The notes beneath the pieces are model-generated. The model ran no database searches, was not told where the DNA came from, and was given only the letters and a program-made list of their open reading frames with translations. Source: Afipia sp. (GTDB taxonomy: Bacteria; Pseudomonadota; Alphaproteobacteria; Rhizobiales; Xanthobacteraceae). Taken from it: 64,000 nt of DNA. Location of the stretch: positions 62,001 to 126,000 of the forward strand of contig JAFKEQ010000005.1 of assembly GCA_017308575.1 (NCBI GenBank). The letters run 5' to 3'. Positions 25,711 to 37,314 of the stretch are shown here, in pieces; the stretch's first letter is position 1, and each line of letters opens with the position of its first letter. The position numbers were made by a program, and so were the translations under genes.

Positions 25711-27866
25711 CTGCCGCCGACCAGCGCCAGCCACTCGTCTTCGGTGAGCACCTTGACGCCGAGCTTTTCCGCGTCCGCAAGCTTCGAGCCAGCGCCGGGT
25801 CCCGCCACGACATAGTCGGTCTTCTTCGACACCGAACCCGCCGCCTTCGCGCCGAGCCGTTCGGCGGTCGCCTTGGCTTCATCGCGGGTAAATTTTTCCA
25901 GCGAGCCTGTGAAGACCACAGTCTTGCCCGCGATAGGCGAGTCCGTCTTCGCCTTCTCGGCAGGCTGGACGGTAATCTCCTTCAGGAGATCGTCCATCGC
26001 CTTGACGCTGTGCGGCTCCTTGAAGAACTCGACCAGTGCATTGGCGACGACCGTGCCGACGCCCTCGATCCCGTTCAGGTCGCGATAGGCTTCGGTCTCC
26101 TCGCCCTCGCCCGCAGCGATCATCGCCGCGCGGAAATCCTCGACCGTTCCATAGTGCCGCGCCAGCAGCTTGGCATTGCCCTCACCGATGTGGCGAATGC
26201 CCAGCCCGAAGATGAAGCGATGCAGCGCAATGGAGCGCCGCGCATCGATGGCCGCGAACAGGTTGCGCACCGAGGTCGTTCCATAACCTTCGCGGTCCGC
26301 GAGCTTTTTCTGCGCACGCGCGTCACGTTTCTCCAGCGTGAAGATGTCGGCGGGCGACATGACAAGACCGTCCGTAAAAAACTCCTCGATCTGCTTGTCG
26401 CCAAGACCATCGATATCGAACGCGTTGCGCGCGACGAAGTGTTTCAACCGCTCCTTCGCCTGCGCCGGACAGGCCAGCGTATTGGTGCAGCGACGCACGG
26501 AATCAGGTCGTCCGGACTTCGGGTCTTCCTCACGCACGGCGTGGCTGCCGCAGGCAGGGCATACAGTCGGAAACTGATAGGGCTTCGCACTCTTCGGGCG
26601 CTTGTCGAGCACGACGCTGACGATTTGCGGGATCACATCGCCCGCGCGCTGCACGACCACCGTATCGCCGACACGGATATCGACGCCGTCGCGGATCGGC
26701 TGGCCGTCGTTGCCAATACCCTTGATGTAATCTTCGTTATGCAGCGTCGCGTTCTGAACCACGACGCCGCCCACCGTCACCGGTGCGAGTTTTGCCACCG
26801 GCGTCAGCGCGCCGGTGCGTCCCACCTGAATTTCAATGTCGTTGAGAACCGTCGTCGCCTGTTCGGCGGCGAATTTGTGCGCGATGGCCCAGCGCGGACT
26901 GCGCGACACGAAGCCGAGGCGCTCCTGCCAATCGAGACGGTCCACCTTGTAGACCACACCATCGATGTCGTAGTCGAGCGAGGCGCGCTTCTGTTCGATA
27001 TCGCGGTAGAATTTCAGCAGGCCTTCGACATCGTGACAAAGTGTGGTCAGTGGATTGGTGACGAAGCCCGCCTTGCCGATCCAGTCGATCATGCCGTGCT
27101 GGGTCTTCGCCGGCATCGCGCTCATCTCGCCCCATGCATAGGCGAAGAACTTTAGCGGTCGCGAAGCCGTAATCGACGCATCCTTCTGGCGCAGCGAGCC
27201 CGCGGCCGAATTGCGCGGGTTTGCGAAAATCGTGTCCTCCGCTTCGGCCTGCCGCTTGTTTAGCGCGAGGAAGTCCTCCTTCAGCATATAGACTTCGCCG
27301 CGGATTTCGCAGACGGCCGGGCTATTGCGTCCCTTCAGCTTGTGCGGAATATCGGAGATGGTCCGCACGTTCGCGGTGACATCCTCGCCAGTAAAACCGT
27401 CGCCGCGCGTCGCACCGCGCACCAGTTCGCCGTCCTCATAGCGCAACGACAGCGACAAGCCGTCGATCTTCGGCTCCGCCACGATCGCCGGAATCTCATC
27501 GTCGCCAAGTTTCAGGAAGCGCCGCACGCGGTCGACGAAATCGGTAACGTCCTCATCGCTGAAAGCATTGCCGAGTGACAGCATCGGCACCGTGTGCGGC
27601 ACCTTGGCAAAGCGGCCGGTCGGGGCGGCGCCCACTTTCTGCGAAGGCGAATCGCGGGTGACAAGACCGGGAAACCGCGCCTCGATGGCATCGCTGCGCT
27701 TGCGCAACTCGTCATAGGCAGCGTCCGAAATCTTCGGCGCGTCTTCGTTGTAATAAGCTTCGTTGTGCCGCTCGATCTCAAGCGCGAGACGGACGAGTTC
27801 AACCTTCGCCTGGGTCTCGGTCAGTTTCTCGACGGCAACAGGAGGCTTTTTCGGTTTTGCGGCCAT
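25707..27866 (-). CDS. ligA: NAD-dependent DNA ligase
   Basis: A 719-residue essential ligase that seals nicks during replication and repair using NAD+. Seen in order: N-terminal Ia domain (HNEAYYNEDAPKISDAAYDEL), the adenylation motif EPKIDGLSLS with catalytic Lys133, the OB fold (VGRTGALTPVAKL and TLHNEDYI), the four-Cys zinc finger (CPACG...CTNTLACPAQ), the helix-hairpin-helix domain (GLGIRHIGEGNA), and a C-terminal BRCT domain (IAGKTVVFTGSLEKFTR). It starts 5 bases after the end of recN, so the two are almost certainly co-transcribed. Confidence 0.98.
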   Translation of the reverse strand: MAAKPKKPPVAVEKLTETQAKVELVRLALEIERHNEAYYNEDAPKISDAAYDELRKRSDAIEARFPGLVTRDSPSQKVGAAPTGRFAKVPHTVPMLSLGNAFSDEDVTDFVDRVRRFLKLGDDEIPAIVAEPKIDGLSLSLRYEDGELVRGATRGDGFTGEDVTANVRTISDIPHKLKGRNSPAVCEIRGEVYMLKEDFLALNKRQAEAEDTIFANPRNSAAGSLRQKDASITASRPLKFFAYAWGEMSAMPAKTQHGMIDWIGKAGFVTNPLTTLCHDVEGLLKFYRDIEQKRASLDYDIDGVVYKVDRLDWQERLGFVSRSPRWAIAHKFAAEQATTVLNDIEIQVGRTGALTPVAKLAPVTVGGVVVQNATLHNEDYIKGIGNDGQPIRDGVDIRVGDTVVVQRAGDVIPQIVSVVLDKRPKSAKPYQFPTVCPACGSHAVREEDPKSGRPDSVRRCTNTLACPAQAKERLKHFVARNAFDIDGLGDKQIEEFFTDGLVMSPADIFTLEKRDARAQKKLADREGYGTTSVRNLFAAIDARRSIALHRFIFGLGIRHIGEGNAKLLARHYGTVEDFRAAMIAAGEGEETEAYRDLNGIEGVGTVVANALVEFFKEPHSVKAMDDLLKEITVQPAEKAKTDSPIAGKTVVFTGSLEKFTRDEAKATAERLGAKAAGSVSKKTDYVVAGPGAGSKLADAEKLGVKVLTEDEWLALVGGS

Positions 27867-27871
27867 GACGG

Positions 27872-29545
27872 TTACGCCGTTGCAGCCTTGAGCAGGCGGT
27901 CCGCCGCTGCCCGCGCCTCAGCAGTGATCTCCGCACCCGCGAGCATGCGCGCGATTTCCTCGCGGCGATGATCCTTCGCCAGTGTCGCGACGCGCGTGGC
28001 GACGCGTTTGCCCTTGTCGAGCGCGTCCTTGGAAATCAGCAGATGTTGATCGGCACGTGCCGCTACTTGCGGCGCGTGGGTCACAGCCATGACCTGAACT
28101 TTCTCTGCGAGCCGTGCCAGCCGCGCGCCGATCGCGTCAGCCACCGCGCCACCTACCCCGGTGTCGATTTCATCAAACACCAGCGTCGGCGCGGAGCCGC
28201 GATCCGACAGCACGACCTTCAGCGCCAGCAGGAATCGCGAGAGTTCGCCACCGGAGGCGACCTTCATCAACGGCCCCGGCCTGGTGCCCGGATTGGTCTG
28301 CACCCAGAATTCGATGCGGTCGAAGCCCTGCGGTCCAGGTGCCGCCGGGTCGGATTCGATCTGCGTGGAGAATTTAGCGCGTTCGAGTTTGAGCGGGGCA
28401 AGCTCGGCGTTCACCGCCTTGTTGAGTTTTTCGGCGGCCTTGGTGCGCGCGGCGGAAAGCTTCTGCGCGGCGGCGTCATAAGCCTTGTCGGCGGCAGCGA
28501 CAGCTTTCTCCAGAACCTTCAGTTGACCTGCGCCCGCATCGATCAATGCGACATCGGACGCATAGCGCTGCGCCAGCGCCGCCAGCCCATCGACCGGCGT
28601 CGAGTATTTCCGGGCCGCCGCGCGCAAAGCGAACAGACGCTCCTCGATACGTTCCAGTTCATGCGGGTCGAAATCGGCGGCGACGAGCGCCGCGTTGAGG
28701 TGCTGGTCGGCTTCTTCCAGCGCATTGATCGCCGCATCCATTGCCTTCACGGCGGGATCGATCAGCGCGGGCGCCGTGCCCGCGCGGCGCTCCAGCCGGC
28801 GCACCGCCGCCGACAGCATCGCAACCGGCGACTGCGGACCGCCCACCGCAGCCTGCGCCTCGCGCAGATCCTCGGCGATCTTCTCGCCCTGCATCATCAC
28901 GGCGCGACGCTCCGCCAGCGCGGTCTCCTCGCCGTCCTGCGGATTCAGTTTCTTCAATTCCTCCGAAGCGTGACGCAAATAGTCGGCCTCGCGCTCGGCA
29001 CGCTCCATCCCCGCGCGATGCTCGTCCAACGCGGCGAGCGCGGTGCGGCGCGCGTCCCATAGCGCCTCGATCGCGCTCACATCCTTTTCCAGCGCAGCGA
29101 AGGCATCGAGCAGCCGACGATGTGTGGCGGTGTCCACCAGCGCGCGCTCGTCATGCTGACCGTGAATTTCCACCAGCGTCGCGCCGATCGCTTTCAGGGT
29201 CTGCACGCTGATGGTCTGGTCGTTCAGGAATGCGCGGGTGCGTCCATCGGAAAACTGCACCCGGCGCAGAATCATCTCGCCAGAATCCTCGAATCCGTTG
29301 TCGCGCAGAATGGCATTCGCGGGATGCTTCTTCGGAACCTCGAAGACCGCCGTCACCTGCCCCTGCTCCGCGCCATGGCGAACCAGGCTTGCATCGCCGC
29401 GCCCGCCGAGCGCCAGCGCGAAGGCATCCAGCAGGATGGATTTGCCCGCGCCGGTTTCACCGGTGAGGACGGCAAGGCCTTTGAGGAAATCGATATCGAG
29501 CCGCTCGATCAGGACGATGTCGCGGATCGAAAGCCGGGCCAGCAT
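27872..29545 (-). CDS. recN: DNA repair protein RecN
   Basis: A 557-residue SMC-like ATPase that acts early at DNA double-strand breaks. The N-terminal head carries Walker A GETGAGKSILLD (about 29-40), the middle is a coiled-coil region, and the C-terminal head has Walker B LVFDEIDTGVGGAVADAIG and VTHAPQVAARADQHL. It follows bamD after 130 bases and is followed by ligA after 5 bases. Its position downstream of dcw-lpxC-bamD is commonly conserved in alphaproteobacteria. An SOS box was not identified. Confidence 0.97.
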   Translation of the reverse strand: MLARLSIRDIVLIERLDIDFLKGLAVLTGETGAGKSILLDAFALALGGRGDASLVRHGAEQGQVTAVFEVPKKHPANAILRDNGFEDSGEMILRRVQFSDGRTRAFLNDQTISVQTLKAIGATLVEIHGQHDERALVDTATHRRLLDAFAALEKDVSAIEALWDARRTALAALDEHRAGMERAEREADYLRHASEELKKLNPQDGEETALAERRAVMMQGEKIAEDLREAQAAVGGPQSPVAMLSAAVRRLERRAGTAPALIDPAVKAMDAAINALEEADQHLNAALVAADFDPHELERIEERLFALRAAARKYSTPVDGLAALAQRYASDVALIDAGAGQLKVLEKAVAAADKAYDAAAQKLSAARTKAAEKLNKAVNAELAPLKLERAKFSTQIESDPAAPGPQGFDRIEFWVQTNPGTRPGPLMKVASGGELSRFLLALKVVLSDRGSAPTLVFDEIDTGVGGAVADAIGARLARLAEKVQVMAVTHAPQVAARADQHLLISKDALDKGKRVATRVATLAKDHRREEIARMLAGAEITAEARAAADRLLKAATA

Positions 29546-29675
29546 GGGAGATCAGTCCTGACGCAGAAGGATATTCCGGCGAATGAGAATCCGGTTCGCT
29601 GCAGAACATACCCTAAACAAAAACCGGCGCGAACCCCATTCGCGGGGCCTGTTTCGGCTTGTGGACGGCGCGCAA

Positions 29676-30569
29676 TCAGCCGAGGCCGACCTTCTTGAAG
29701 GCGCGGCTGATCCAGGACGCCTTGTTCTCGGATGGTTCGGTGCCGCCCGACTTCACGAGGTTATACGCGTCCTTGTACCAGCGGCTGTCCGGGAAGTTGT
29801 GGCCCAGCACGGCGGCCGCAGTCTCGGCTTCGGGGACGATGCCGATCGCCATGTAGGCTTCGGTGAGACGGGCCAGCGCCTCCTCGACATGGCGCGTGGT
29901 CTGATACTGCGTCACCACCACCTTGAAGCGGTTGATAGCCGCCGTGTAGTCCTTCTTTTCCATGTAGTAGCGGCCAACCGTCATTTCCTTGCCGGCAAGC
30001 TGGTCGCGCGCGGCTTCGATCTTCTTTCGCGCGCTGCTGGCGTATTCGGAGGTCGGATACTTGCGGATCACTTCTTCAAGCGCCGCGATGGCTTTTTCCG
30101 TGCGGCCCTGATCGCGGGAAACGTCCGGAATCTGATCGAAGTTGGACGCGGCGATCAGATACTGCGCATAGGCGGCATCCGGGCTGCCGGGATGCAGCGC
30201 GACGTAGCGGTTCGCCGAGGAAATACACTCGTCGTAGTCGCCGTTCTCATAGGACGCATAGGCCGACATCAGCAGCGACTTGCGTGCCCATTCGGAATAC
30301 GGGTGCTGGCGATCGACTTCCTCGAACTTCTTGAGCGCCGTCTTGCGGTCGCCCTTCTTGTTCAGAAGATACAGGCCCTCATTGTAGAGCTTGTCGGCGG
30401 GCTCATCGCTGAAGGTTTCTTCCTTCGTCATGAACTTGTCCCACAGCGCGCCAGTTCCGCAGCCGCTCAGCGGCGCAGCCAACAGCAGCAGCCCCAGCGC
30501 GAAGCTGGCGCGGCGGGCAAAGCTGACGCCATGGGAAGGATCGGAATGTTTGCGCAGTTCGAACGTCAT
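29676..30569 (-). CDS. bamD: Outer membrane assembly lipoprotein BamD
   Basis: A 297-residue outer-membrane lipoprotein of the BAM complex, which with BamA folds beta-barrel proteins into the outer membrane. The lipobox LSGC puts the lipid-modified Cys at about residue 37, after LGLLLLAAPLSG. Five TPR-like repeats follow, e.g. YNEGLYLLNKKGDRKTALKK, DRQHPYSEWARKSLLM, and VVTQYQTTRHVEEALARL. The gene is about 130 bases upstream of recN and 240 bases downstream of lpxC. The 30570-30809 gap shows no recognisable feature beyond an A/T-rich patch near 30700. Confidence 0.95.
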   Translation of the reverse strand: MTFELRKHSDPSHGVSFARRASFALGLLLLAAPLSGCGTGALWDKFMTKEETFSDEPADKLYNEGLYLLNKKGDRKTALKKFEEVDRQHPYSEWARKSLLMSAYASYENGDYDECISSANRYVALHPGSPDAAYAQYLIAASNFDQIPDVSRDQGRTEKAIAALEEVIRKYPTSEYASSARKKIEAARDQLAGKEMTVGRYYMEKKDYTAAINRFKVVVTQYQTTRHVEEALARLTEAYMAIGIVPEAETAAAVLGHNFPDSRWYKDAYNLVKSGGTEPSENKASWISRAFKKVGLG

Positions 30570-30809
30570 GCGTTAGGGCCGACCTGAGTTGTACATCCGA
30601 CGTGCGAGATCGAATTGATCGCGGATACTGTGTTGCTCGTAAGCCTGATGCCGTCGCCTCGGCGCAGTCAGTCGGATGAGCTTCTCAAACGATGCCTATC
30701 TAACTGAAAAAGAGTTCTTAACCAACCGGATAGGAAGACATTTCGCCCGGATTAAGGCGGACTGGCGCAGCCAAAACGTCGGTTTGGTTAAACTGGAACG
30801 CTGAGGCGT

Positions 30810-31772
30810 TCAGGACACATCCGGGCCGTAGGCCACGGCAACCATGCCGCCGGCCACATCGGCATGACCGCGGGCGCGCCGCGCGGCGACGGGGCGGTCG
30901 AGAGCCGGTTCGGTGGCTTCCACGATCCGCCATGCATGGCGGTCAGCCATCAAAGCGGTCAGCACGGCATGGTTGAGCCTGTGACCACCGCGCACCGAAC
31001 GGTACAGTCCGATCAGCGGCAAACCGGCCAACGCCAGATCGCCCACCACGTCGAGCACCTTGTGCCGAACGCATTCGTCGGCGTAGCGCAGGCCCTCGGC
31101 GTTCAGCAGCCGGGCCTCGTCATACACCACCGAATTCTCGAGCGAGGCGCCAAGGGCATAACCGGCGCTCCAGAGCTTGGCGACATCGCCCATGCGGCCG
31201 AAGGTACGGGCGCGGCAGATATCGCGGCGGAAGCTGTCGGGAGTGAGATCGAAGGCATAGGCCTGACGGCCGATCGGCGAATTGGCGAATTCGATTTCAA
31301 GCTCGGCCCGGAAACCGCCGGCATAGGGCCGCAGTTCGCCGAACGACTCGCCTTGCACCACCTGCACGGGCTTGAGGACTTCGATAAAACGGCGCGCGGC
31401 ATTCTGCTGCACGATGCCGGCCTGATCGATCGCGGCAACGAAAGGCGCTGCGCTGCCATCCATGATCGGCACTTCGGCACCATCGACTTCGATAGTCGCG
31501 TTGTCGACGCCCATGCCGCGCAATGCGGCCAGCACGTGTTCGGCGGTGGAAACGAGAGGTCCCTGCGCATCGCCAAGCACGGTGGCGAGTTCGGTGGCCA
31601 CGACGGACGACGCAACAGCCTGCACTTCACGGTCGAGACCGGTGCGGACGAAGGTAAAACCGGAATTGATGTCAGCAGGTCCAATGGTCAGGTTGACCTG
31701 AGAACCGGAGTGGACGCCGATGCCCGTCACGGTGACGTGCGACCGGAGCGTTGTCTGCCGACTGGATTTCAT
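30810..31772 (-). CDS. lpxC: UDP-3-O-acyl-N-acetylglucosamine deacetylase
   Basis: A 320-residue zinc enzyme catalysing the committed step of lipid A synthesis. The zinc site is visible as STAEHVLAAL (His79) and HKVLDVVGD (His and Asp four apart); the RGGHRLNHAVL motif near the C terminus carries the catalytic His. ATG 31772 (MKSSRQTTLRSHVTVTGIGV) is chosen over an upstream in-frame codon at 31856 because it is the normal LpxC N terminus. It lies downstream of ftsZ but behind a terminator, so it probably has its own promoter in 31773-32050. Confidence 0.97.
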   Translation of the reverse strand: MKSSRQTTLRSHVTVTGIGVHSGSQVNLTIGPADINSGFTFVRTGLDREVQAVASSVVATELATVLGDAQGPLVSTAEHVLAALRGMGVDNATIEVDGAEVPIMDGSAAPFVAAIDQAGIVQQNAARRFIEVLKPVQVVQGESFGELRPYAGGFRAELEIEFANSPIGRQAYAFDLTPDSFRRDICRARTFGRMGDVAKLWSAGYALGASLENSVVYDEARLLNAEGLRYADECVRHKVLDVVGDLALAGLPLIGLYRSVRGGHRLNHAVLTALMADRHAWRIVEATEPALDRPVAARRARGHADVAGGMVAVAYGPDVS

Positions 31773-32112
31773 TCCCACTTGCCCAAAAAACTGTACGCGA
31801 TCCGGGTATCTGTCCCGCCTGTTAACCGGCGGTGCGCGGTCCCAAATCGTCCCCAAGTGAGAAGACCTTACCCCCTGCGGGAAAGAGCGCCACTCACGCT
31901 TGTTTACAGATTGTTACCCTAAACTCGCCGCATTCGCGCCGCGGGTCGGGCCCATTTCCCGCGCGCCGGAAGCGCCGGGAAGCCTGTTCCTACAGTGTAT
32001 ATTGGTTAAATAAAACAATTGCTTACAAAATTTACCGGCGATCAGGGCGCGAAAAACAAAACGCCCCGGTTTTTGGCCGGGGCATTTCGTGAATGACGGA
32101 TTGTAACAAACG
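31773..32112. other. Intergenic region between ftsZ and lpxC
   Basis: No gene is seen in these 340 bases. The right end holds the ftsZ terminator. A strongly A/T-rich stretch at about 31995-32035 (containing TGTATATTGG and TTAAATAAAAC) is the best candidate for the lpxC promoter, but no clean pair of boxes can be assigned. Confidence 0.5.
32052..32083 (-). terminator. Rho-independent terminator after ftsZ
   Basis: On the minus strand GCCCCGG-CCAAAAA-CCGGGGC (32063-32083) is followed by GTTTTGTTTTTCG. It lies 30 bases after the ftsZ stop and marks the end of the dcw transcript before lpxC. Confidence 0.88.
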
Positions 32113-33900
<1,788 letters not shown>

Positions 33901-33984
33901 GTTTGCCTCTCGATTACGCGCGCGCGTGGGGGCTTGGGCTGCACGCCAAAGCGGTTGATGAAATAGTTTTCGGTGCCGAGATCA

Positions 33985-35307
33985 TCAGAAGCCCTCTCGA
34001 AGCCATCGTCCGACCTTCCCGAAGTAGCCGTTGGTCCCTGTTACGACCTGCCGCGTATGCCGCGGTTCAACATGTTCCAGATGTGCGAATTGCGGATAGA
34101 CTAAGAGGCCCGCGGGCACCGCGAACGACGCGCTCTTGGCCTCGACCGGCAGACGGCCGAAGCCGAGTGGACGGCCGATGCGCACCTCACGGCCGAGAAT
34201 GCGGCTGGCGAGATCCGGAATGCCGGTGAGTTGCGAGGCGCCACCGGTCAGCACGACCCGCGCCCGCGGCTCTGCCGCAAAGGGGGAATCCGCGAGCCGG
34301 TCCCTGACCATCTCAAAAATCTCCTCGACCCGCTGCCGCACGATGTTTGCGATCGTGGCCCGCGATACGATCTGCGTCCCGTCGCCGTCGTGATCCCCAG
34401 CCGTCGGTATGCTCATGACGTCACGCGCGTCGGACCCGCCGGTCAGCACCGTGCCATATAACGTCTTGATTCGCTCGGCATCCGCAATGCACGCACCTAA
34501 TCCACGTGCCAAATCCATGGTGACGTGTTGCCCGCCGAGCGCAAAACCGCTGACGAAAACGCATTGTCCGCTTGAGTAGGTCGCGATGGTCGTCGTGCCC
34601 GCCCCCATCTCGACGACCGCCGCGCCGAGATCGGCTTCATCGTCCGTCAGCACCGACAGGCCGGACACGTAAGGCGCGCACGCCATGGCTTCGACGTTGA
34701 GATGGCAGCGCTCGACCACCAGCATCAGATTCTTTGCAGCGGTGGCGTCAGCCGTGATGACGTTCATCTCCACGCCGAAATGACGCGCCACCATGCCGCT
34801 CGGATCGCGCACGCCCTTCACGCCGTCGAGCGAGAAGCTGGACGGCAGGACATGCAGCACGGTGCGGCCCTGGGGCGTCGCATGGTGCATGCCCGCGCTG
34901 ATCACCCGGCTGAGATCGGCAGGCGTGACCGCCCCGCCGCGCAATTCCGAGGACGCTTCCACAAGATTGCCCTGCAGGCGGCCGGCCGAAACCGACAGCA
35001 GGACCGATTCGACGCGAACCTTGGCCATGCGTTCGGCCAGCGCCACGGCCTGGCGCACCGCCTGTTCGCATTCGTTGAGATCGACCACCGCACCGGCCTT
35101 CATGCCGCGCGACTGGATGTGGCTCATTCCGATCAGTTCGATCGCGTGGGTACGGCCGCGCAGCGCATCGCTGGGCGGACACGGCTTCAGACGCGCAATC
35201 AGGCAGGCGATCTTGCTGGTGCCGATGTCGAGCGCCGCCACCAGCGCCGTCTTGTTCGGCGCCATCTGGCGGGTCTTCGGGGTCTGGGCGCGATCGAGGC
35301 TGGTCAT
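33985..35307 (-). CDS. ftsA: Cell division protein FtsA
   Basis: A 440-residue actin-like ATPase that tethers FtsZ to the membrane and recruits later division proteins. ATP-binding phosphate loops are visible (ALDIGTSKIACLIARL at the start and AAVVEMGAGTTTIATYSSG in the middle), as is the adenosine motif VVLTGGASQLTGI. The end is the amphipathic membrane-targeting helix GKVGRWLREGF. Its ATG overlaps the ftsQ stop (ATGA), indicating coupled translation. Confidence 0.96.
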   Translation of the reverse strand: MTSLDRAQTPKTRQMAPNKTALVAALDIGTSKIACLIARLKPCPPSDALRGRTHAIELIGMSHIQSRGMKAGAVVDLNECEQAVRQAVALAERMAKVRVESVLLSVSAGRLQGNLVEASSELRGGAVTPADLSRVISAGMHHATPQGRTVLHVLPSSFSLDGVKGVRDPSGMVARHFGVEMNVITADATAAKNLMLVVERCHLNVEAMACAPYVSGLSVLTDDEADLGAAVVEMGAGTTTIATYSSGQCVFVSGFALGGQHVTMDLARGLGACIADAERIKTLYGTVLTGGSDARDVMSIPTAGDHDGDGTQIVSRATIANIVRQRVEEIFEMVRDRLADSPFAAEPRARVVLTGGASQLTGIPDLASRILGREVRIGRPLGFGRLPVEAKSASFAVPAGLLVYPQFAHLEHVEPRHTRQVVTGTNGYFGKVGRWLREGF

Positions 35308-36290
35308 GCGGACCCCGCCTTCTTCGGTTTCTTGTCCTTGAGCAGTTCGTCCCGCGCTTTCGCGGCCGCTTCCGACAGGCGCACAGTCAGCCGGTCCGGC
35401 AGCCGCATGTCGATGGCGGTGATGTCACGCGAGAACAGCCCGGCTTCCTTGTCCATCTTCGTCAAGGTCGCGAGCGCCTGCTCGACGCCGAATTCGGGCA
35501 GACGCACGTCGACGCCGTCCGCGAGGCGCAGATTCCAGCGCCGCTCGCCGACATAGACGATGGCCTTCACCTGCGTGCGCACCTGCGGGTACTGCGCCAG
35601 CAGGTTGAGGAAATCGCGGGCACGGGTTTCCGCGCCCTTGCCCACCACCAGCGGCAGCGACACGAAACGCCGCGCCACATAAGGCTCCAGCACCGTGCCG
35701 TCTTCCGCAATCACGGAGACGCGGCCGTTCTCCTGCCACAGCGCGAAGGGTTTGCGCTCGGTGATGTCGATCTGCAGGCGGCCCGGATAGAGTTTCTGGA
35801 CCGTGGCATCGGCAATCCACGGATCGGCCTTCAGCTTGTCGCGGGCCGTGGCGGCATCGAGAAACAGCAGCGAGGAGCGGCCGTTGACCCCGCCGACAGC
35901 GAGAACCTCGTCCTGCGTGAGTTGCTTGCGGCCGGAGATCGCGACGCTGGTGATACGGAAGCCGACGGCATTGGCGACGGCATTGCGGGTATCGCTTAGC
36001 GCGCCGAGCACGTCGTCGGCGTGATCACCCTTCACCACGCCGAGAACGACCGCGCCAATCAGGATCAGGGTGGTGGCGGCAAGCCCGGCAAAGCGCGGCA
36101 GGCGGCGCTCGGCGATGGCGATCCACGGGTGCGGCGGCTCGAAACGGTCAGGATGACGGGATGCAGGACGGCGCACAGACGCCGACGCGCGGCCGCGCGA
36201 ACGCGGCGCTGCGGAAGCGACTCTTGTCTGAGGATTAGATTGGGGCCTCTGCGATCCTAGCGATCGAGAGAGGCGTCCTCCACCATCCAT
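35304..36290 (-). CDS. ftsQ: Cell division protein FtsQ
   Basis: A 328-residue single-pass inner-membrane protein linking cytoplasmic and periplasmic parts of the divisome with FtsB/FtsL. The N-terminal cytoplasmic tail is basic (SAAPRSRGRASASVRRP), followed by a membrane segment (about residues 67-87), the POTRA domain (FRITSVAISGRKQLTQDEVL) and a beta domain (DITERKPFALWQENGRV). The start overlaps the end of ddl by 34 bases. This overlap is long but leaves a natural N terminus; downstream alternatives would remove the basic tail. The C terminus is Lys/Ala-rich. Confidence 0.93.
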   Translation of the reverse strand: MDGGGRLSRSLGSQRPQSNPQTRVASAAPRSRGRASASVRRPASRHPDRFEPPHPWIAIAERRLPRFAGLAATTLILIGAVVLGVVKGDHADDVLGALSDTRNAVANAVGFRITSVAISGRKQLTQDEVLAVGGVNGRSSLLFLDAATARDKLKADPWIADATVQKLYPGRLQIDITERKPFALWQENGRVSVIAEDGTVLEPYVARRFVSLPLVVGKGAETRARDFLNLLAQYPQVRTQVKAIVYVGERRWNLRLADGVDVRLPEFGVEQALATLTKMDKEAGLFSRDITAIDMRLPDRLTVRLSEAAAKARDELLKDKKPKKAGSA

Positions 36291-37183
36291 TGCACCAACT
36301 CGTCAAATGTTAGGCCTGCATGCGCTGCAAGCTCTGGAACAAGTGACGTCTCGGTCATGCCGGGTTGGGTGTTCACCTCGAGACAGGACAATCCCCCGAG
36401 TCCCTCGATGCGGTCGTCGTAGCGGAAATCCGCCCGGCTCACGCCCCGGCAGCCAAGCGCCACATGCGCCGCCAGCGTTAACCTTCGGACTTCCTGGTAA
36501 ACAAAAGGTAAAATCGGTGCGGGCAGGATGTGTTTTGATGCGCCCGGAGAATACTTTGCCTCGTAATCGTAGAATTTTATCAATGGAACAATCTCGATCA
36601 CCCCTGTCGCCTCACCCTTGATGACGGCGCAGGTGAGTTCCTTCCCGGCGATGTACTTTTCCACCAGAAGTTGCTCGCCATGGGGCCAGTCGTCGCGGAA
36701 CAGCTCCTGCGGCGGATGGGCATGGGCCTCGGTGACGATGAAAACGCCGACGCTGGAGCCATCCGCCACCGGCTTGATGACATAGGGTGGCGCCATGACG
36801 TGGCCCTTGGCGATCTCCGCGCGGGTCAGGGTCAGGCCTTGCGGCACCGGCACACCGGCCGTCGCCAGAACCGTCTTCGCCGTGTCCTTCTGCATGGCCA
36901 GCGACGAGGACAGCACGCCCGAATGCGTATACGGAATCCCGATCGTTTCCAGCACGCCCTGAATCGTGCCGTCCTCGCCGGGCTTGCCATGGAGCATCAC
37001 CAGCGCGACGTCGGGACGAAGCGTGTCGAGCACGGTGGCGATGTCGCGTTTCACGTCGATCCGCGTGACCCGGTAGCCCTTGCGCTCAAGGGCATCGGCG
37101 CTGGCCTTGCCCGACCGGAGTGAAACCTCCCGCTCCGACGACCACCCGCCCATCAGCACCGCGACGTGTTTCGATCCGCTCAT
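36257..37183 (-). CDS. ddl: D-alanine--D-alanine ligase
   Basis: A 308-residue ATP-grasp enzyme that joins two D-alanines for the peptidoglycan pentapeptide. The N-terminal motif VAVLMGGWSSEREVSLRSG, HGKPGEDGTIQG, the ATP-binding loop PPYVIKPVADGSSVGV and the metal-binding C-terminal motif CLEVNTQPGMTETSLVPE are typical. It lies between the opposite-strand DUF4239-like gene and ftsQ, with which it overlaps. Because the upstream neighbour is divergent, ddl-ftsQ-ftsA-ftsZ probably has its own promoter in 37184-37314. Confidence 0.97.
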   Translation of the reverse strand: MSGSKHVAVLMGGWSSEREVSLRSGKASADALERKGYRVTRIDVKRDIATVLDTLRPDVALVMLHGKPGEDGTIQGVLETIGIPYTHSGVLSSSLAMQKDTAKTVLATAGVPVPQGLTLTRAEIAKGHVMAPPYVIKPVADGSSVGVFIVTEAHAHPPQELFRDDWPHGEQLLVEKYIAGKELTCAVIKGEATGVIEIVPLIKFYDYEAKYSPGASKHILPAPILPFVYQEVRRLTLAAHVALGCRGVSRADFRYDDRIEGLGGLSCLEVNTQPGMTETSLVPELAAHAGLTFDELVQWMVEDASLDR

Positions 37184-37314
37184 GATAACCCGCTTTTTTC
37201 CTTCGCCTTAACTACGCTGATTTGCGCCTGTGACCAAGCTGCATGCAGTCGGCTACAGTCTGTGCGACATACGAATCAGCCACGACAGCAAGCCTTGAGA
37301 AGAAGGTTATTTTC